Source: Hephaestia sp. MAHUQ-44
GTDB lineage: Bacteria > Pseudomonadota > Alphaproteobacteria > Sphingomonadales > Sphingomonadaceae
Assembly (NCBI RefSeq): GCF_023806085.1
Contig: NZ_JAMSLX010000011.1
Coordinates: 57,535 to 121,534, forward strand
Direction: 5' to 3'
Length of the DNA stretch: 64,000 nucleotides
Shown: positions 10,229 to 18,210 of the stretch, one piece after another
Numbering within the stretch: the stretch's first letter is position 1
How the letters are laid out: the number at the start of each line of letters is the position of its first letter
Notes under the pieces: generated by a model
Databases searched by the model: none
What the model was told of the DNA's origin: nothing
What the model saw: the letters and a program-made list of their open reading frames with translations, nothing else
Translations under genes and position numbers: made by a program

Positions 10229-11878
10229 GTGAAAGCTCCAGTGAAAATCCTGTTCTCACGATCGATGGCAGCGCTGGCGGCGTTGCTGATGACCACGCCG
10301 GCGGCGGCCGATGCGCTGGTCGATAACGTCAACGGTATCACGCTCGACGAACATGGCGAGGTCGTCCGCTTCACCGGGTTGCTGATGACGACCGACGGGC
10401 GGATCACCAAGTTGCTCGGCCGCAAGGACAAGCGCCCCGAAAAGCTCGACTGGCGCACCGACATGCATGGCAAGGTGATGCTCCCGGGGTTCGTCGACGC
10501 GCACGGGCACATCATGGATCTGGGGTTCCGATCGGTCGAACTCGACCTGTCCGACACCCGCTCGCTGGCCGAGGCGCAGGCAAAGATCGCTGCCTATGCC
10601 GAGGTCAATCCCGAGCGGGCATGGATTTTGGGTGGCGGCTGGGATCAGGAGAAATGGGGCTTGGGCCGCTTCCCGACCGCGGCCGAACTCGACGCCCTGG
10701 CGGGCGGCCGCCCGATCGCGCTGACGCGGATCGACAGCCATGCGGTATGGGTCAATGCCGCCGCGCTCAAGGCGGCGGGGATCACGCCCGCGACCAAGGC
10801 GCCGCCGGGCGGACGGATCGAAAACGGTATCCTCACCGATGCCGCGCGACTGATGATCCTGAAGGTGGTGCCACAGCCGCTCGCACGCGAACGCGACATG
10901 GCGTTCATCCAGGCGCAGCAACTGCTGCTCGCCAGGGGCATCACCGCCACTGCCGACATGCGCACCACGCTCGACGACTGGCTGGTCTATCGCCGGGTCG
11001 CCGACAAGAACCTGCTGCGTATCCGCATCATGAGCTATGCCGACAGCATCCGGACCGCGAACCGCGCGGCGGGCGGGGCGCCCTCGCCGTGGCTGTACGA
11101 GGACAAGCTCAGGATGGGTGGGGTCAAGCTGTTCGCCGACGGCGCGCTGGGATCGCGCGGGGCGTGCCTCAAGGCGCCCTATGCCGACGCGCCCAAGGAG
11201 CGCGGGCAGTGCGTGCTCAGCGACGACCAGCTCAAGAATCTGATGAGCCGCGCCGCGATGGATGGCTTCCAGGTCGCGGTCCACGCGATCGGCGACAAGG
11301 CCAATGCCGAGGCGCTCGACGCGATCGAGGCGGTGTCGGATACGTATAAGGGCGATCGCCGCTGGCGGATCGAGCACGCCCAGATCGTCGATCCCGCCGA
11401 TCTTTCCCGCTTTGCCCAGGGCAGCATCATCGCGTCGATGCAGCCGATCCATGCACTGTCGGATCGGACGATGGCCGAGGCGCGGTTGGGCCCCGATCGG
11501 CTGGCGGGCGCCTATGCGTGGCACGCGATGCTCGAAAACCACGTGCCGCTGGCGTTCGGATCGGATTATCCCAACGACGATTTCAACCCCTTCCATGGCT
11601 GGGTCGCGGGCTTCACGCGGGCTGACGGATCGGGGGCGCCGTTCGGTGGGTGGCAGCCGCAAGAACGCATCACCCGCGAACAGGCGTGGCGTGCCTATAC
11701 GATGGGGGGCGCCTATGCCGGGTTCGCCGAGGATCGGATCGGCCGCCTCGCGCCGGGGCTTTGGGCCGATTTCATCATCGTCGACGCCGATCCCCTGCTC
11801 GCGACCGCGGGCGAACTGTGGAACATGCAGGTCGAACAGACCTGGGTCGGCGGCAAGATGATGTGGGAGAAGAAATAG
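10229..11878 (+). CDS. Exported amidohydrolase, YtcJ-like
   Basis: A metal-dependent amidohydrolase of the YtcJ/COG1574 type, about 549 residues. Visible signatures are MLPGFVDAHGHIMDLG (metal-binding HxH), LGGGWDQEKWG, GSRGACLKAPY, RIEHAQIVD and FGSDYPND near the end. A signal peptide (ALLMTTPAAADA) indicates export. The substrate is unknown. The start is uncertain: GTG 10229 has GGAGA 9 bp upstream, while ATG 10202 and GTG 10241 are also in frame. It is divergent from ilvA. Confidence 0.82.
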   Translation: MKAPVKILFSRSMAALAALLMTTPAAADALVDNVNGITLDEHGEVVRFTGLLMTTDGRITKLLGRKDKRPEKLDWRTDMHGKVMLPGFVDAHGHIMDLGFRSVELDLSDTRSLAEAQAKIAAYAEVNPERAWILGGGWDQEKWGLGRFPTAAELDALAGGRPIALTRIDSHAVWVNAAALKAAGITPATKAPPGGRIENGILTDAARLMILKVVPQPLARERDMAFIQAQQLLLARGITATADMRTTLDDWLVYRRVADKNLLRIRIMSYADSIRTANRAAGGAPSPWLYEDKLRMGGVKLFADGALGSRGACLKAPYADAPKERGQCVLSDDQLKNLMSRAAMDGFQVAVHAIGDKANAEALDAIEAVSDTYKGDRRWRIEHAQIVDPADLSRFAQGSIIASMQPIHALSDRTMAEARLGPDRLAGAYAWHAMLENHVPLAFGSDYPNDDFNPFHGWVAGFTRADGSGAPFGGWQPQERITREQAWRAYTMGGAYAGFAEDRIGRLAPGLWADFIIVDADPLLATAGELWNMQVEQTWVGGKMMWEKK

Positions 11879-11892
11879 CCATTTACACTTAA

Positions 11893-11923
11893 CGTCATGC
11901 CGGACTTGTTCCGGCATCCAACG
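11893..11923. repeat. Family C inverted repeat, left copy
   Basis: This 31-bp sequence contains an 8-bp hairpin, ATGCCGGA and TCCGGCAT around a CTTGT loop. Its reverse complement recurs at 12262-12292 with one mismatch, so the two copies flank the GIY-YIG gene in inverted orientation. Confidence 0.9.
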
Positions 11924-11940
11924 TGCCGCACACCGATGCC

Positions 11941-12249
11941 ATGCGGGAAAGGCTGCCCTGCGTTTACATGATGGCGAGCGGCCATCTCGGTACGCTCTAT
12001 GTCGGCGTGACCTCCAATCTGGTCGGCCGGGTCATGCAGCACCGCGAAGAGACATTTGACGGCTTTACTAGGCGGTATGGCTGCAAGATGCTCGTCTGGT
12101 ACGATGTCGGCGAGACGATGGAGACCGTCATCGCGCGCGAGAAGGCGATCAAGAAATGGCCGCGCGACTGGAAGTGCAATCTAATCGAGCGCGGTAATCC
12201 GGAATGGAATGATCTTGCGGTGGGGTTGGGGCTGGAGCGGTTGAGCTAG
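11941..12249 (+). CDS. Small GIY-YIG nuclease-domain protein (1)
   Basis: A 102-residue single-domain GIY-YIG protein (COG2827-like). The two motif strands are CVYMMAS and TLYVGVT, followed by an Arg-containing helix (LVGRVMQHREE) and a metal-binding Glu in the region VIAREKAIKKW. Such domains nick or cleave DNA; the biological role of these stand-alone bacterial copies is not established. ATG 11941 fits the usual family start; GTG 11923 is an alternative lying at the edge of the repeat. The gene fills almost the whole space between two inverted hairpin repeats, which suggests a mobile cassette of about 400 bp. Confidence 0.86.
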   Translation: MRERLPCVYMMASGHLGTLYVGVTSNLVGRVMQHREETFDGFTRRYGCKMLVWYDVGETMETVIAREKAIKKWPRDWKCNLIERGNPEWNDLAVGLGLERLS

Positions 12250-12261
12250 CGTCCGGTCGCT

Positions 12262-12292
12262 CGTTGGATGCCGGAACCAGTCCGGCATGACG
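12262..12292. repeat. Family C inverted repeat, right copy
   Basis: Inverted partner of 11893-11923, identical at 30 of 31 positions after reverse complementing. It has its own 8-bp hairpin with an ACCAG loop. It begins 13 bp after the GIY-YIG stop codon. Confidence 0.9.
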
Positions 12293-12301
12293 CTTCTCCC
12301 A

Positions 12302-12342
12302 CAAAAAGAAGCGGCCGCGGTGCCCCCCGACACCGCGGCCGC
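12302..12342 (-). terminator. Intrinsic terminator of ctrA
   Basis: GCGGCCGCGGTG at 12311-12322 and its exact complement at 12331-12342 form a 12-bp stem. On the minus strand this is followed by a T-rich tract (complement of ACAAAAAGAA, 12301-12310). It lies 20 bp past the ctrA stop. Confidence 0.85.
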
Positions 12343-12361
12343 CAGCTCGGGTGATCGGGTG

Positions 12362-13069
12362 TTACGCGACCGCCACCTGCGCTGCCTTCTCTTCCTCGGG
12401 CTCGCGCAGCACATAGCCGCGGCCCCAGACGGTTTCGATGTAATTGTCGCCTTCGCACGCCATGCTCAGCTTCTTGCGGAGCTTGCAGATGAAGACGTCG
12501 ATGATCTTGAGTTCGGGTTCGTCCATCCCGCCATAGAGGTGGTTGAGGAACATTTCCTTGGTCAGCGTGGTGCCTTTGCGCAGGCTCAGCAACTCGAGCA
12601 TCGCATATTCCTTGCCGGTCAGATGGACGCGCGAGCCATCGACCTCGACCGTCTTGGCGTCGAGATTGACCGCGAGCTTGCCGGTCTTGATGACCGACTG
12701 GCTGTGGCCCTTCGAGCGGCGGACGACGGCGTGGATGCGTGCGACCAGTTCTTCGCGGTGGAACGGCTTGGTGACGTAATCGTCGGCCCCGAAGCCGAAA
12801 CTGCGGACCTTCGAATCCATCTCGCTGACGCCCGACAGGATCAGCACCGGCGTCTGCACCCGCGCGACGCGCAGCTTCTTGAGCACGTCATAGCCGTGCA
12901 TGTCCGGCAGATTGAGATCGAGCAGGATGATGTCGTAATCGTAGAGCTTGCCCAGATCGAGGCCTTCTTCGCCCAGATCGGTGGTGTAGACGTTGAACCC
13001 TTCGGCCGAGAGCATCAACTCGATTGCCTTTGCCGTTGTTGGCTCGTCTTCGATCAGCAGCACGCGCAT
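12362..13069 (-). CDS. ctrA: Cell-cycle response regulator CtrA
   Basis: OmpR/PhoB-type response regulator and master cell-cycle regulator of alphaproteobacteria; in Caulobacter it silences the replication origin and drives flagellar and division genes. The 235-residue protein has a receiver domain with the phospho-acceptor Asp51 (LLDLNLPD), acidic residues at the start (IEDEPTT), a Lys switch in YVTKPF, and a winged-helix DNA-binding domain ([24 protein letters not shown]). It is monocistronic with a strong terminator and has a CtrA box in its own upstream region, which indicates autoregulation. Confidence 0.97.
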   Translation of the reverse strand: MRVLLIEDEPTTAKAIELMLSAEGFNVYTTDLGEEGLDLGKLYDYDIILLDLNLPDMHGYDVLKKLRVARVQTPVLILSGVSEMDSKVRSFGFGADDYVTKPFHREELVARIHAVVRRSKGHSQSVIKTGKLAVNLDAKTVEVDGSRVHLTGKEYAMLELLSLRKGTTLTKEMFLNHLYGGMDEPELKIIDVFICKLRKKLSMACEGDNYIETVWGRGYVLREPEEEKAAQVAVA

Positions 13070-13161
13070 GCGCTTACCCCTTGTTGCCGTCGCGATGAGC
13101 CACCCACCGGCTCAGCATGTTTCGACATCTTCATTAACCAAAGAAGGTCTGAAGGCAAAAG

Positions 13162-13177
13162 GTTAATTTGGGCTTAA
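13162..13177 (-). promoter_or_regulatory. CtrA box upstream of ctrA
   Basis: Read on the minus strand, the sequence is TTAAGCCCAAATTAAC, a perfect match to the full CtrA site TTAA-N7-TTAAC. It lies about 93 bp upstream of the ctrA start codon. A TTAAC half-site lies nearer the gene (13133-13137, plus strand) and a GANTC methylation site (GAATC, 13218-13222) farther out. Confidence 0.8.
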
Positions 13178-13288
13178 TCCGCAGAATTGCGCGAGTCGCG
13201 CCATTTAGGAGGTTAGCGAATCGTTAGCGCCGCGTGCGCCGGCGCCGCGTTCGGCGGCCAATTCCTAAGATGGGGGGGCGGGCGGCGA

Positions 13289-14197
13289 TCACGCGGCACG
13301 CGGGGCGGAATCGCGAAAACGCGCCGCAAGGAAATCGATCAGCGCCTCGACGCGCGCGGGCCTGAGCGGGCTGGGCGGCGTCATCAGGTGGAGCGCGATC
13401 GGCGGCGGACGCCAGTCGGGAAGGATCGCTTCCAAGGTGCCCGCGGCGATATCGGCGTCGACGATGAAATCGGGCAGCCGTGCAATCCCCAGGCCGGCGC
13501 GCAGCGCCGGCAGCATGGCATCGCCGCTGTTGCTCGTCAGCCGCCCGGTCGGCCGTACCGCGGCCTCCTCGCCGTCGGGGCCGGTGAAGCGCCACGTCGC
13601 GCCGGGGGCGTTGGTGTAGCCGATACATTCATGCTCGGCGAGCTGGGCCGGGTGCGTCGGGCGGCCGTGGCGCGCGAGATAGGAAGGTGCGGCGACGACA
13701 TACACCGCGATTCCGCACAGACGGCGCGCGCGCAGCGATGAATCGGGCAGATCGGCGATGCGCAGCGCGATGTCGAACCCCTCGGCGACGATATCCACCC
13801 TGGCGTCGGAGAGGTTGAGATCGATTTCGATGTCGGGATGCGCGGCGAGGAATTCGGCGATGGCGGGGGCGAGATAGGCCATGCCGAAGGTCATCGGTGC
13901 GGCGACGCGGACCAGCCCGGCGGGCAGCGTCGCGCTGTCGCGCGCGGCTTCTTCGGCGGCCACGCCCTCGGCGACGATGCGGCGCGCATGATCGGCGAGC
14001 GCCTTGCCGCTTTCGGTGAGCGTCAGCCGTCGCGAGGTGCGGTGGAACAGGCTGGTGCCGAGTTGCGTCTCGAGCCGCGATACCGCCTTCGAGACGGTCG
14101 CCTTGGAAAGACCGATCGCCTCGGCCGCGCCGCTGAACGAGCGTTGCTCGACCACAGTGGCGAAGATTGCCCAGGCTTCGAAATCGGGTAGCCGCAT
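13289..14197 (-). CDS. LysR-family transcriptional regulator
   Basis: A 302-residue LysR regulator. The N-terminal winged helix-turn-helix is clear (RSFSGAAEAIGLSKATVSKAVSRLE), followed by a periplasmic-binding-like effector domain starting near residue 90. It is divergent from the pirin gene, and LysR proteins commonly control the divergent neighbour, so pirin and the quinone reductase beyond it are the likely targets. The inducer is unknown; pirin and WrbA-type targets suggest electrophile or quinone stress. Its stop lies about 110 bp before the CtrA box, so read-through into the ctrA promoter region is possible. Confidence 0.9.
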   Translation of the reverse strand: MRLPDFEAWAIFATVVEQRSFSGAAEAIGLSKATVSKAVSRLETQLGTSLFHRTSRRLTLTESGKALADHARRIVAEGVAAEEAARDSATLPAGLVRVAAPMTFGMAYLAPAIAEFLAAHPDIEIDLNLSDARVDIVAEGFDIALRIADLPDSSLRARRLCGIAVYVVAAPSYLARHGRPTHPAQLAEHECIGYTNAPGATWRFTGPDGEEAAVRPTGRLTSNSGDAMLPALRAGLGIARLPDFIVDADIAAGTLEAILPDWRPPPIALHLMTPPSPLRPARVEALIDFLAARFRDSAPRAA

Positions 14198-14286
14198 TCC
14201 AGAAACAATCCGTTTCTAACGTTTCGATTTACGCTTCGATCATGCGCCCTATCTTGGGGTCAAGCAATCCTTCGGGAGATAGGAAC

Positions 14287-14985
14287 ATGATCGAGAAACG
14301 CAGTTTCGAGAGTCTCGGCCACGCCGATCACGGCTGGCTCAACGCGCGCCACCATTTTTCCTTCGCCGATTATTACGATCCCAACCGGATGGGCTGGGGC
14401 GCGATCCGGGTGTGGAATGACGATGAGATCGGCCCCAATTCGGGTTTTCCGCCGCATCCCCACCGTGACATGGAGATCATCACCTATGTTCGCACCGGCG
14501 CGATCACGCACCAGGATTCGATGGGCAATCAGGGCCGCACCGCGGCGGGCGACGTGCAGGTGATGAGCGCGGGCACCGGGGTGCGTCACGCCGAATATAA
14601 TCTCGAAGGCGAGACGACGACGCTGTTCCAGATCTGGATCGAGCCCAGACGACAGGGCGGCAGCCCGTCCTGGGGCGCCAAGCCTTTCCCCAAGGCCGAT
14701 CGCTCGGGTCAGTTCGTGACGTTGGCGAGCGGGTTCGAAGGCGACGAAGGCGCCCTGCCGATCCGTGCCGATGCCCGCGTGCTGGGCGCGACGATCAAGG
14801 CGGGCGAGAGCCTGACGCATAGCGTCGGTGAGGGGCGGCATGCCTATCTCGTCCCTGCAACCGGCGCGATCGAGATCGACGGCGTGCGCTTCGCGGCGCG
14901 CGACGGTGCGGCGCTGTCGGGCGGCCAGACCGTCACCATCACCGCGATCGACGATGCCGAAATCGTCCTCGTCGACGCCGAATAA
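14287..14985 (+). CDS. Pirin-family protein
   Basis: A 232-residue bicupin of the pirin family. The metal ligands of the first cupin are visible in FPPHPHRDMEIITYV and GTGVRHAEYN. Bacterial pirins include quercetin dioxygenases and redox-linked regulators, so the exact reaction is open. ATG 14287 has AGGAA just upstream. It is divergent from the LysR gene and followed by the wrbA-like gene after a 13-bp-stem hairpin. Confidence 0.9.
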   Translation: MIEKRSFESLGHADHGWLNARHHFSFADYYDPNRMGWGAIRVWNDDEIGPNSGFPPHPHRDMEIITYVRTGAITHQDSMGNQGRTAAGDVQVMSAGTGVRHAEYNLEGETTTLFQIWIEPRRQGGSPSWGAKPFPKADRSGQFVTLASGFEGDEGALPIRADARVLGATIKAGESLTHSVGEGRHAYLVPATGAIEIDGVRFAARDGAALSGGQTVTITAIDDAEIVLVDAE

Positions 14986-14996
14986 CCCACACCACA

Positions 14997-15027
14997 CCCG
15001 TCACCCCGGTTGCGCCGGGGTGACGGG
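14997..15027. repeat. Perfect 13-bp hairpin between pirin and wrbA
   Basis: Arms 14997-15009 and 15015-15027 are exact complements around a TTGCG loop. There is no U tract, so it may be a repeat or an mRNA processing or stabilising hairpin rather than a terminator. Its core resembles the CCCGG-type hairpin at 38252-38270. Confidence 0.7.
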
Positions 15028-15051
15028 CCATCACATCAAAAGGAATCCCCC

Positions 15052-15654
15052 ATGACCAAGGTTCTCGTCCTCTATTATTCGTCCTACGGCCATATCGAGC
15101 AGATGGCCGATGCCGTTGCCGAGGGCGCACGCGCCGGCGGGGCGGAGGTGGACATCCGCCGCGTGCCCGAAACCGCGCCTGCCGCGGTCGTCGCCGCAGC
15201 CGGGTTCAAGGCCGATACCGCGCATCCGGTGATCGAGAGCGTCAATGCGCTCGCCGTTTACGATGCGATCATCATCGGCGCGCCGACGCGCTTCGGCCGG
15301 ATGCCGAGCCAGATGGCGGCGTTCCTCGATACCGCCGGCGGGCTGTGGGCGTCGGGCAAGCTCAACGGCAAGATCGGCGGCGCGTTCACCTCGACCGCGA
15401 CCCAGCATGGCGGGCAGGAGACGACGCTGTTCTCGATCATCACCAACATGCTCCATTTCGGGCTCGCGGTGGTCGGCCTCGATTACGGTTATGCGGGCCA
15501 GCAGGGCGTCAAGGAAGTCCATGGCAGCACGCCTTATGGCGCCTCGACGATCGCCGACGGCGACGGCAGCCGCCAGCCGAGCGAGATCGACCTCGGCGGT
15601 GCGCGCTATCAGGGCAAAAGGATCGCCGAGATGGCGGTCAAGCTCGCGGCCTGA
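15052..15654 (+). CDS. wrbA: NAD(P)H:quinone oxidoreductase, WrbA type
   Basis: Flavodoxin-like FMN enzyme that reduces quinones by two electrons, avoiding semiquinones. The 200-residue protein has the FMN phosphate loop ([13 protein letters not shown]), [13 protein letters not shown], the [12 protein letters not shown] segment and a YG(Y)-rich region near residue 155. ATG 15052 follows an AAAGGAA ribosome site. Together with the LysR regulator and pirin it forms a probable quinone or electrophile-stress cluster. Confidence 0.93.
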   Translation: MTKVLVLYYSSYGHIEQMADAVAEGARAGGAEVDIRRVPETAPAAVVAAAGFKADTAHPVIESVNALAVYDAIIIGAPTRFGRMPSQMAAFLDTAGGLWASGKLNGKIGGAFTSTATQHGGQETTLFSIITNMLHFGLAVVGLDYGYAGQQGVKEVHGSTPYGASTIADGDGSRQPSEIDLGGARYQGKRIAEMAVKLAA

Positions 15655-15679
15655 TCAGGGGCCGGTCTGCCTCGTCGAT

Positions 15680-15771
15680 CCGTTCGTGCCGGGCCTGTCG
15701 AAGCACCGTTCTCCCGCGCGCTCAGGCTGGGAAGCAAGAACGGCCCCCTTCGACAGGCTCGGGGCAAACGG
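15680..15771. repeat. Family S inverted repeat pair
   Basis: Two copies of the TGTCGAAG-containing hairpin, 15680-15712 and (inverted) 15737-15771, face each other over 24 bp. They fill the space between the convergent wrbA and M15 peptidase genes. Confidence 0.85.
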
Positions 15772-15775
15772 CGGC

Positions 15776-16483
15776 TCAATCCGTTTCGGGCACCGGCGGC
15801 TGCGAAACGACGCGCACGACCAGATTGGGCAGGCGTGGCTTGGCGGGAAAGTCGGCGCGGGCGGTGGTGAACAGCATCCGTGCCGCGCGCGCACCGGGTT
15901 CGGTCGCCGATCGGCCCACCCAGCGCCAATGCCATGGTTCCCACGTCACGCTCTGGCTGTTCTTCCACGGGAACGAGAGTTCAAAGCCGTAATCGGTCGC
16001 GTGCGCGAGCAGCCATTGGCCGAGCGGGGTGCGATCGAAACAATATTCGACATCGTCGCAACCGGGCGACGGCCGGGTGGTGAAATCGATCGCGAAGCCG
16101 GTCGAATGCTCGCTATGGCCGGGCGGGGCGACACTCATCGCGCGGCGCGCGGGCTCGTTGCAGCGCGGTTGGCCTTCGGGATCGGTGGCACAGAATACCG
16201 CATTTTGGTGCGCCGCCGAGCGATAGCAGGATGCGGCCTGCACTGTCCCCGGCACCCCCGCGGCCTGTGCCGCGGCGATCAGTGCAGTCAGATCGGGCAA
16301 CACTTCGGGGCGCAGCAGGCAGCGCCCGCGCACCGCGAACCCCGTTGGGGCCTCGACGAGCGTTGTCGGATCGGCATCGGGATAGGCGAGATGGCCATAG
16401 AGTCGTGGCGGCGCGGCCTGCCCCGCGAGAGCGGGGGCGGCCGCGATCAGCGTGACGGCGGTGAAAGCGAAGCGGAGCGGCAT
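15776..16483 (-). CDS. M15 (VanY-type) D-alanyl-D-alanine carboxypeptidase
   Basis: Exported zinc peptidase trimming peptidoglycan stem peptides. The 235-residue protein has a signal peptide (FAFTAVTLIAAAPALAG), the HSTGFAIDF motif that carries the SxxGxAxD zinc ligands, and the C-terminal EPWHWRW motif with the second His. ATG 16483 starts the signal peptide; the frame runs further upstream without family-like sequence. It is divergent from the pseudouridine synthase gene. Confidence 0.87.
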   Translation of the reverse strand: MPLRFAFTAVTLIAAAPALAGQAAPPRLYGHLAYPDADPTTLVEAPTGFAVRGRCLLRPEVLPDLTALIAAAQAAGVPGTVQAASCYRSAAHQNAVFCATDPEGQPRCNEPARRAMSVAPPGHSEHSTGFAIDFTTRPSPGCDDVEYCFDRTPLGQWLLAHATDYGFELSFPWKNSQSVTWEPWHWRWVGRSATEPGARAARMLFTTARADFPAKPRLPNLVVRVVSQPPVPETD

Positions 16484-16548
16484 TATTCGTGTCCTGCGAG
16501 ACGCGGCGGCTCTGGCATGCGGCACCGCTTGGTGGCAAGAGCGCGACC

Positions 16549-17211
16549 ATGCTCAGCGACCGCGTGATTTTTCTCGATGGCGAGGCCATCGTCCTCGACA
16601 AGCCGTCGGGCCTGCCCGTCGATCCGCCGCGTGACGGATCGATCAGCCTCGAAAACCATCTCGAAAGCCTGACCTTCGGGTTCAAACGCTGGCCGCAGGC
16701 AGTGCATCGGCTCGATCGCGACACCTCGGGCTGCCTGCTGCTCGCGCGCAACCCCAAGGCGCATAAGCGGTTCCAGCGCGCGTTCGAGGAAGGGCGCGTC
16801 GAAAAACGCTATCTCGCGGTGCTCGAGGGTGTGCCCGACGGCGCGGAAGGCCTGATCGATCTCGCGCTCGTCAAGATCAGCAGCGCCGAGCAAGGCTGGC
16901 GGATGACGGGCGCGCGCAACGGCAAGCCCTCGCGCACGCGCTGGCGGGTGATCGAGACCAGGGACGCACGCACGCTGGTCGAGTTCATGCCCGAGACGGG
17001 GCGTACCCACCAGATCCGCGTCCACGCCGCCGAAGGACTGGGCGTGCCCGTGGTGGGCGATCCGGTGTACGGCAAGGGCGGGCGGGGCAGCGCGCGCGCG
17101 CCGTTCCTGCTGCACGCGGCGCAGCTTGTCATCGCTCGCGACGGCAAGCCGCCGATCGATGCGGTCGCGCCGTTTCCCGACCGGTTCCGCGCGGCGGGGT
17201 TCGATGGCTGA
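16549..17211 (+). CDS. RluA-family RNA pseudouridine synthase
   Basis: Isomerises uridine in rRNA or tRNA. The 220-residue catalytic domain contains HRLDRDTSGCLLLA with the catalytic Asp, plus RTHQIRVH and GDPVYG. There is no S4 domain, so it resembles small RluA/TruC-like enzymes and the target uridine is unknown. ATG 16549 is the likely start. It overlaps arfB by 8 bp, which implies translational coupling. Confidence 0.88.
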   Translation: MLSDRVIFLDGEAIVLDKPSGLPVDPPRDGSISLENHLESLTFGFKRWPQAVHRLDRDTSGCLLLARNPKAHKRFQRAFEEGRVEKRYLAVLEGVPDGAEGLIDLALVKISSAEQGWRMTGARNGKPSRTRWRVIETRDARTLVEFMPETGRTHQIRVHAAEGLGVPVVGDPVYGKGGRGSARAPFLLHAAQLVIARDGKPPIDAVAPFPDRFRAAGFDG

Positions 17212-17608
17212 GATCGCGATCCCCGAGGATGCGATCGAAGAACGGTTCCTGGCCTCGACCGGGCCCGGCGGGCAGAATGTCAACAAGGTGGCGACGGCGT
17301 GCCAGTTGCGCGTCGATGTGTTCCAACTGGGGCTCGCACCCGACGTCTATCGGCGGCTGAAGACGCTCGCGGGGAGCCGGATGACCGGCGCGGGCGATCT
17401 GGTGATCACCGCGCGGCGTTTTCGCACGCAAGAGGCCAACCGTGCCGATGCCCGCGCGCGGATTGTCGAACTGCTCGCCAAGGCGCATGAACGCCCGGTC
17501 AAGCGGCGCCCCACCAAGGTGAGTCGCGCGGTCAAGGCGCGGCGCGTCGACGCCAAGAAAAATCGCAGCGCGATCAAGGCCGGGCGCGGCCGGGTGCGGC
17601 TGGATTAG
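17204..17608 (+). CDS. arfB: Alternative ribosome-rescue factor ArfB
   Basis: Codon-independent peptidyl-tRNA hydrolase that frees ribosomes stalled on truncated mRNA. The 134-residue protein has the release-factor GGQ motif (STGPGGQNVNKVAT) and the long basic C-terminal tail (KRRPTKVSRAVKARR...KNRSAIKAGRGRVRLD) that probes the empty mRNA channel. It overlaps the upstream pseudouridine synthase gene by 8 bp. A half-copy of repeat family R abuts the stop codon. Confidence 0.93.
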   Translation: MAEIAIPEDAIEERFLASTGPGGQNVNKVATACQLRVDVFQLGLAPDVYRRLKTLAGSRMTGAGDLVITARRFRTQEANRADARARIVELLAKAHERPVKRRPTKVSRAVKARRVDAKKNRSAIKAGRGRVRLD

Positions 17609-17630
17609 GGTGGGGAGCGGGCCGGTGCGG
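17609..17630. repeat. Family R palindrome, half copy
   Basis: This segment carries GAGCGGGCCGGTGCGG, identical to the end of the right arm of the full palindrome at 8692-8724, directly after the arfB stop codon. No left arm is present. Confidence 0.75.
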
Positions 17631-17644
17631 TTATAGGAAGTACG

Positions 17645-18127
17645 ATGTACCATTTCGATGTCACCGCCGGCTCGAAGACGGAGCTTTATCGTGACCTGCT
17701 GAGCGCGATCGACGCGCTCACCGCCGACGAGCCCGATGCGATCGCCAACATGGCCAATGCGGCTGCCGTCATCTGGCAATTCCTGCCTGATCTCAATTGG
17801 GCGGGTTTCTATCGTCTTGTTGGCGATGAACTGGTGCTCGGGCCGTTCCAGGGCAAGGCGGCATGCATCCGGATCGCGATCGGCAGCGGGGTGTGCGGCA
17901 CCGCCGCGGCAAGCCGGACGACGCAATTGGTCGAGGACGTCAACGCCTTTGCGGGGCATATCGCGTGCGATTCGGCGAGCGCGTCCGAACTGGTGGTGCC
18001 GATCGTCGCGGGCGCGCGGCTGATCGGGGTGCTCGATCTCGATAGTCCGCATGTCGGCCGGTTCGATGCCGAGGATGCGGCGGGGTGCGAGGCGATCGGC
18101 GCGCTGCTGGCAACGCGGCTTTCCTGA
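17645..18127 (+). CDS. msrC: Free methionine-(R)-sulfoxide reductase (GAF domain)
   Basis: Reduces free Met-R-sulfoxide using a GAF-domain fold. The 160-residue length is typical. The conserved cysteines are visible in KAACIRIAIGSGVCGTAA and HIACDSASASE, and the domain ends in GVLDLDSPHVGRFD. It starts 36 bp after arfB, so it may share its transcript. Confidence 0.92.
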   Translation: MYHFDVTAGSKTELYRDLLSAIDALTADEPDAIANMANAAAVIWQFLPDLNWAGFYRLVGDELVLGPFQGKAACIRIAIGSGVCGTAAASRTTQLVEDVNAFAGHIACDSASASELVVPIVAGARLIGVLDLDSPHVGRFDAEDAAGCEAIGALLATRLS

Positions 18128-18210
18128 CCCAAATCGGGACTCGGCCAACTTTCCGCTCCAGCGCCGAAATGCTAGATATCGAGGCACGATAGCAGCGATA
18201 AAGAGGCGAT

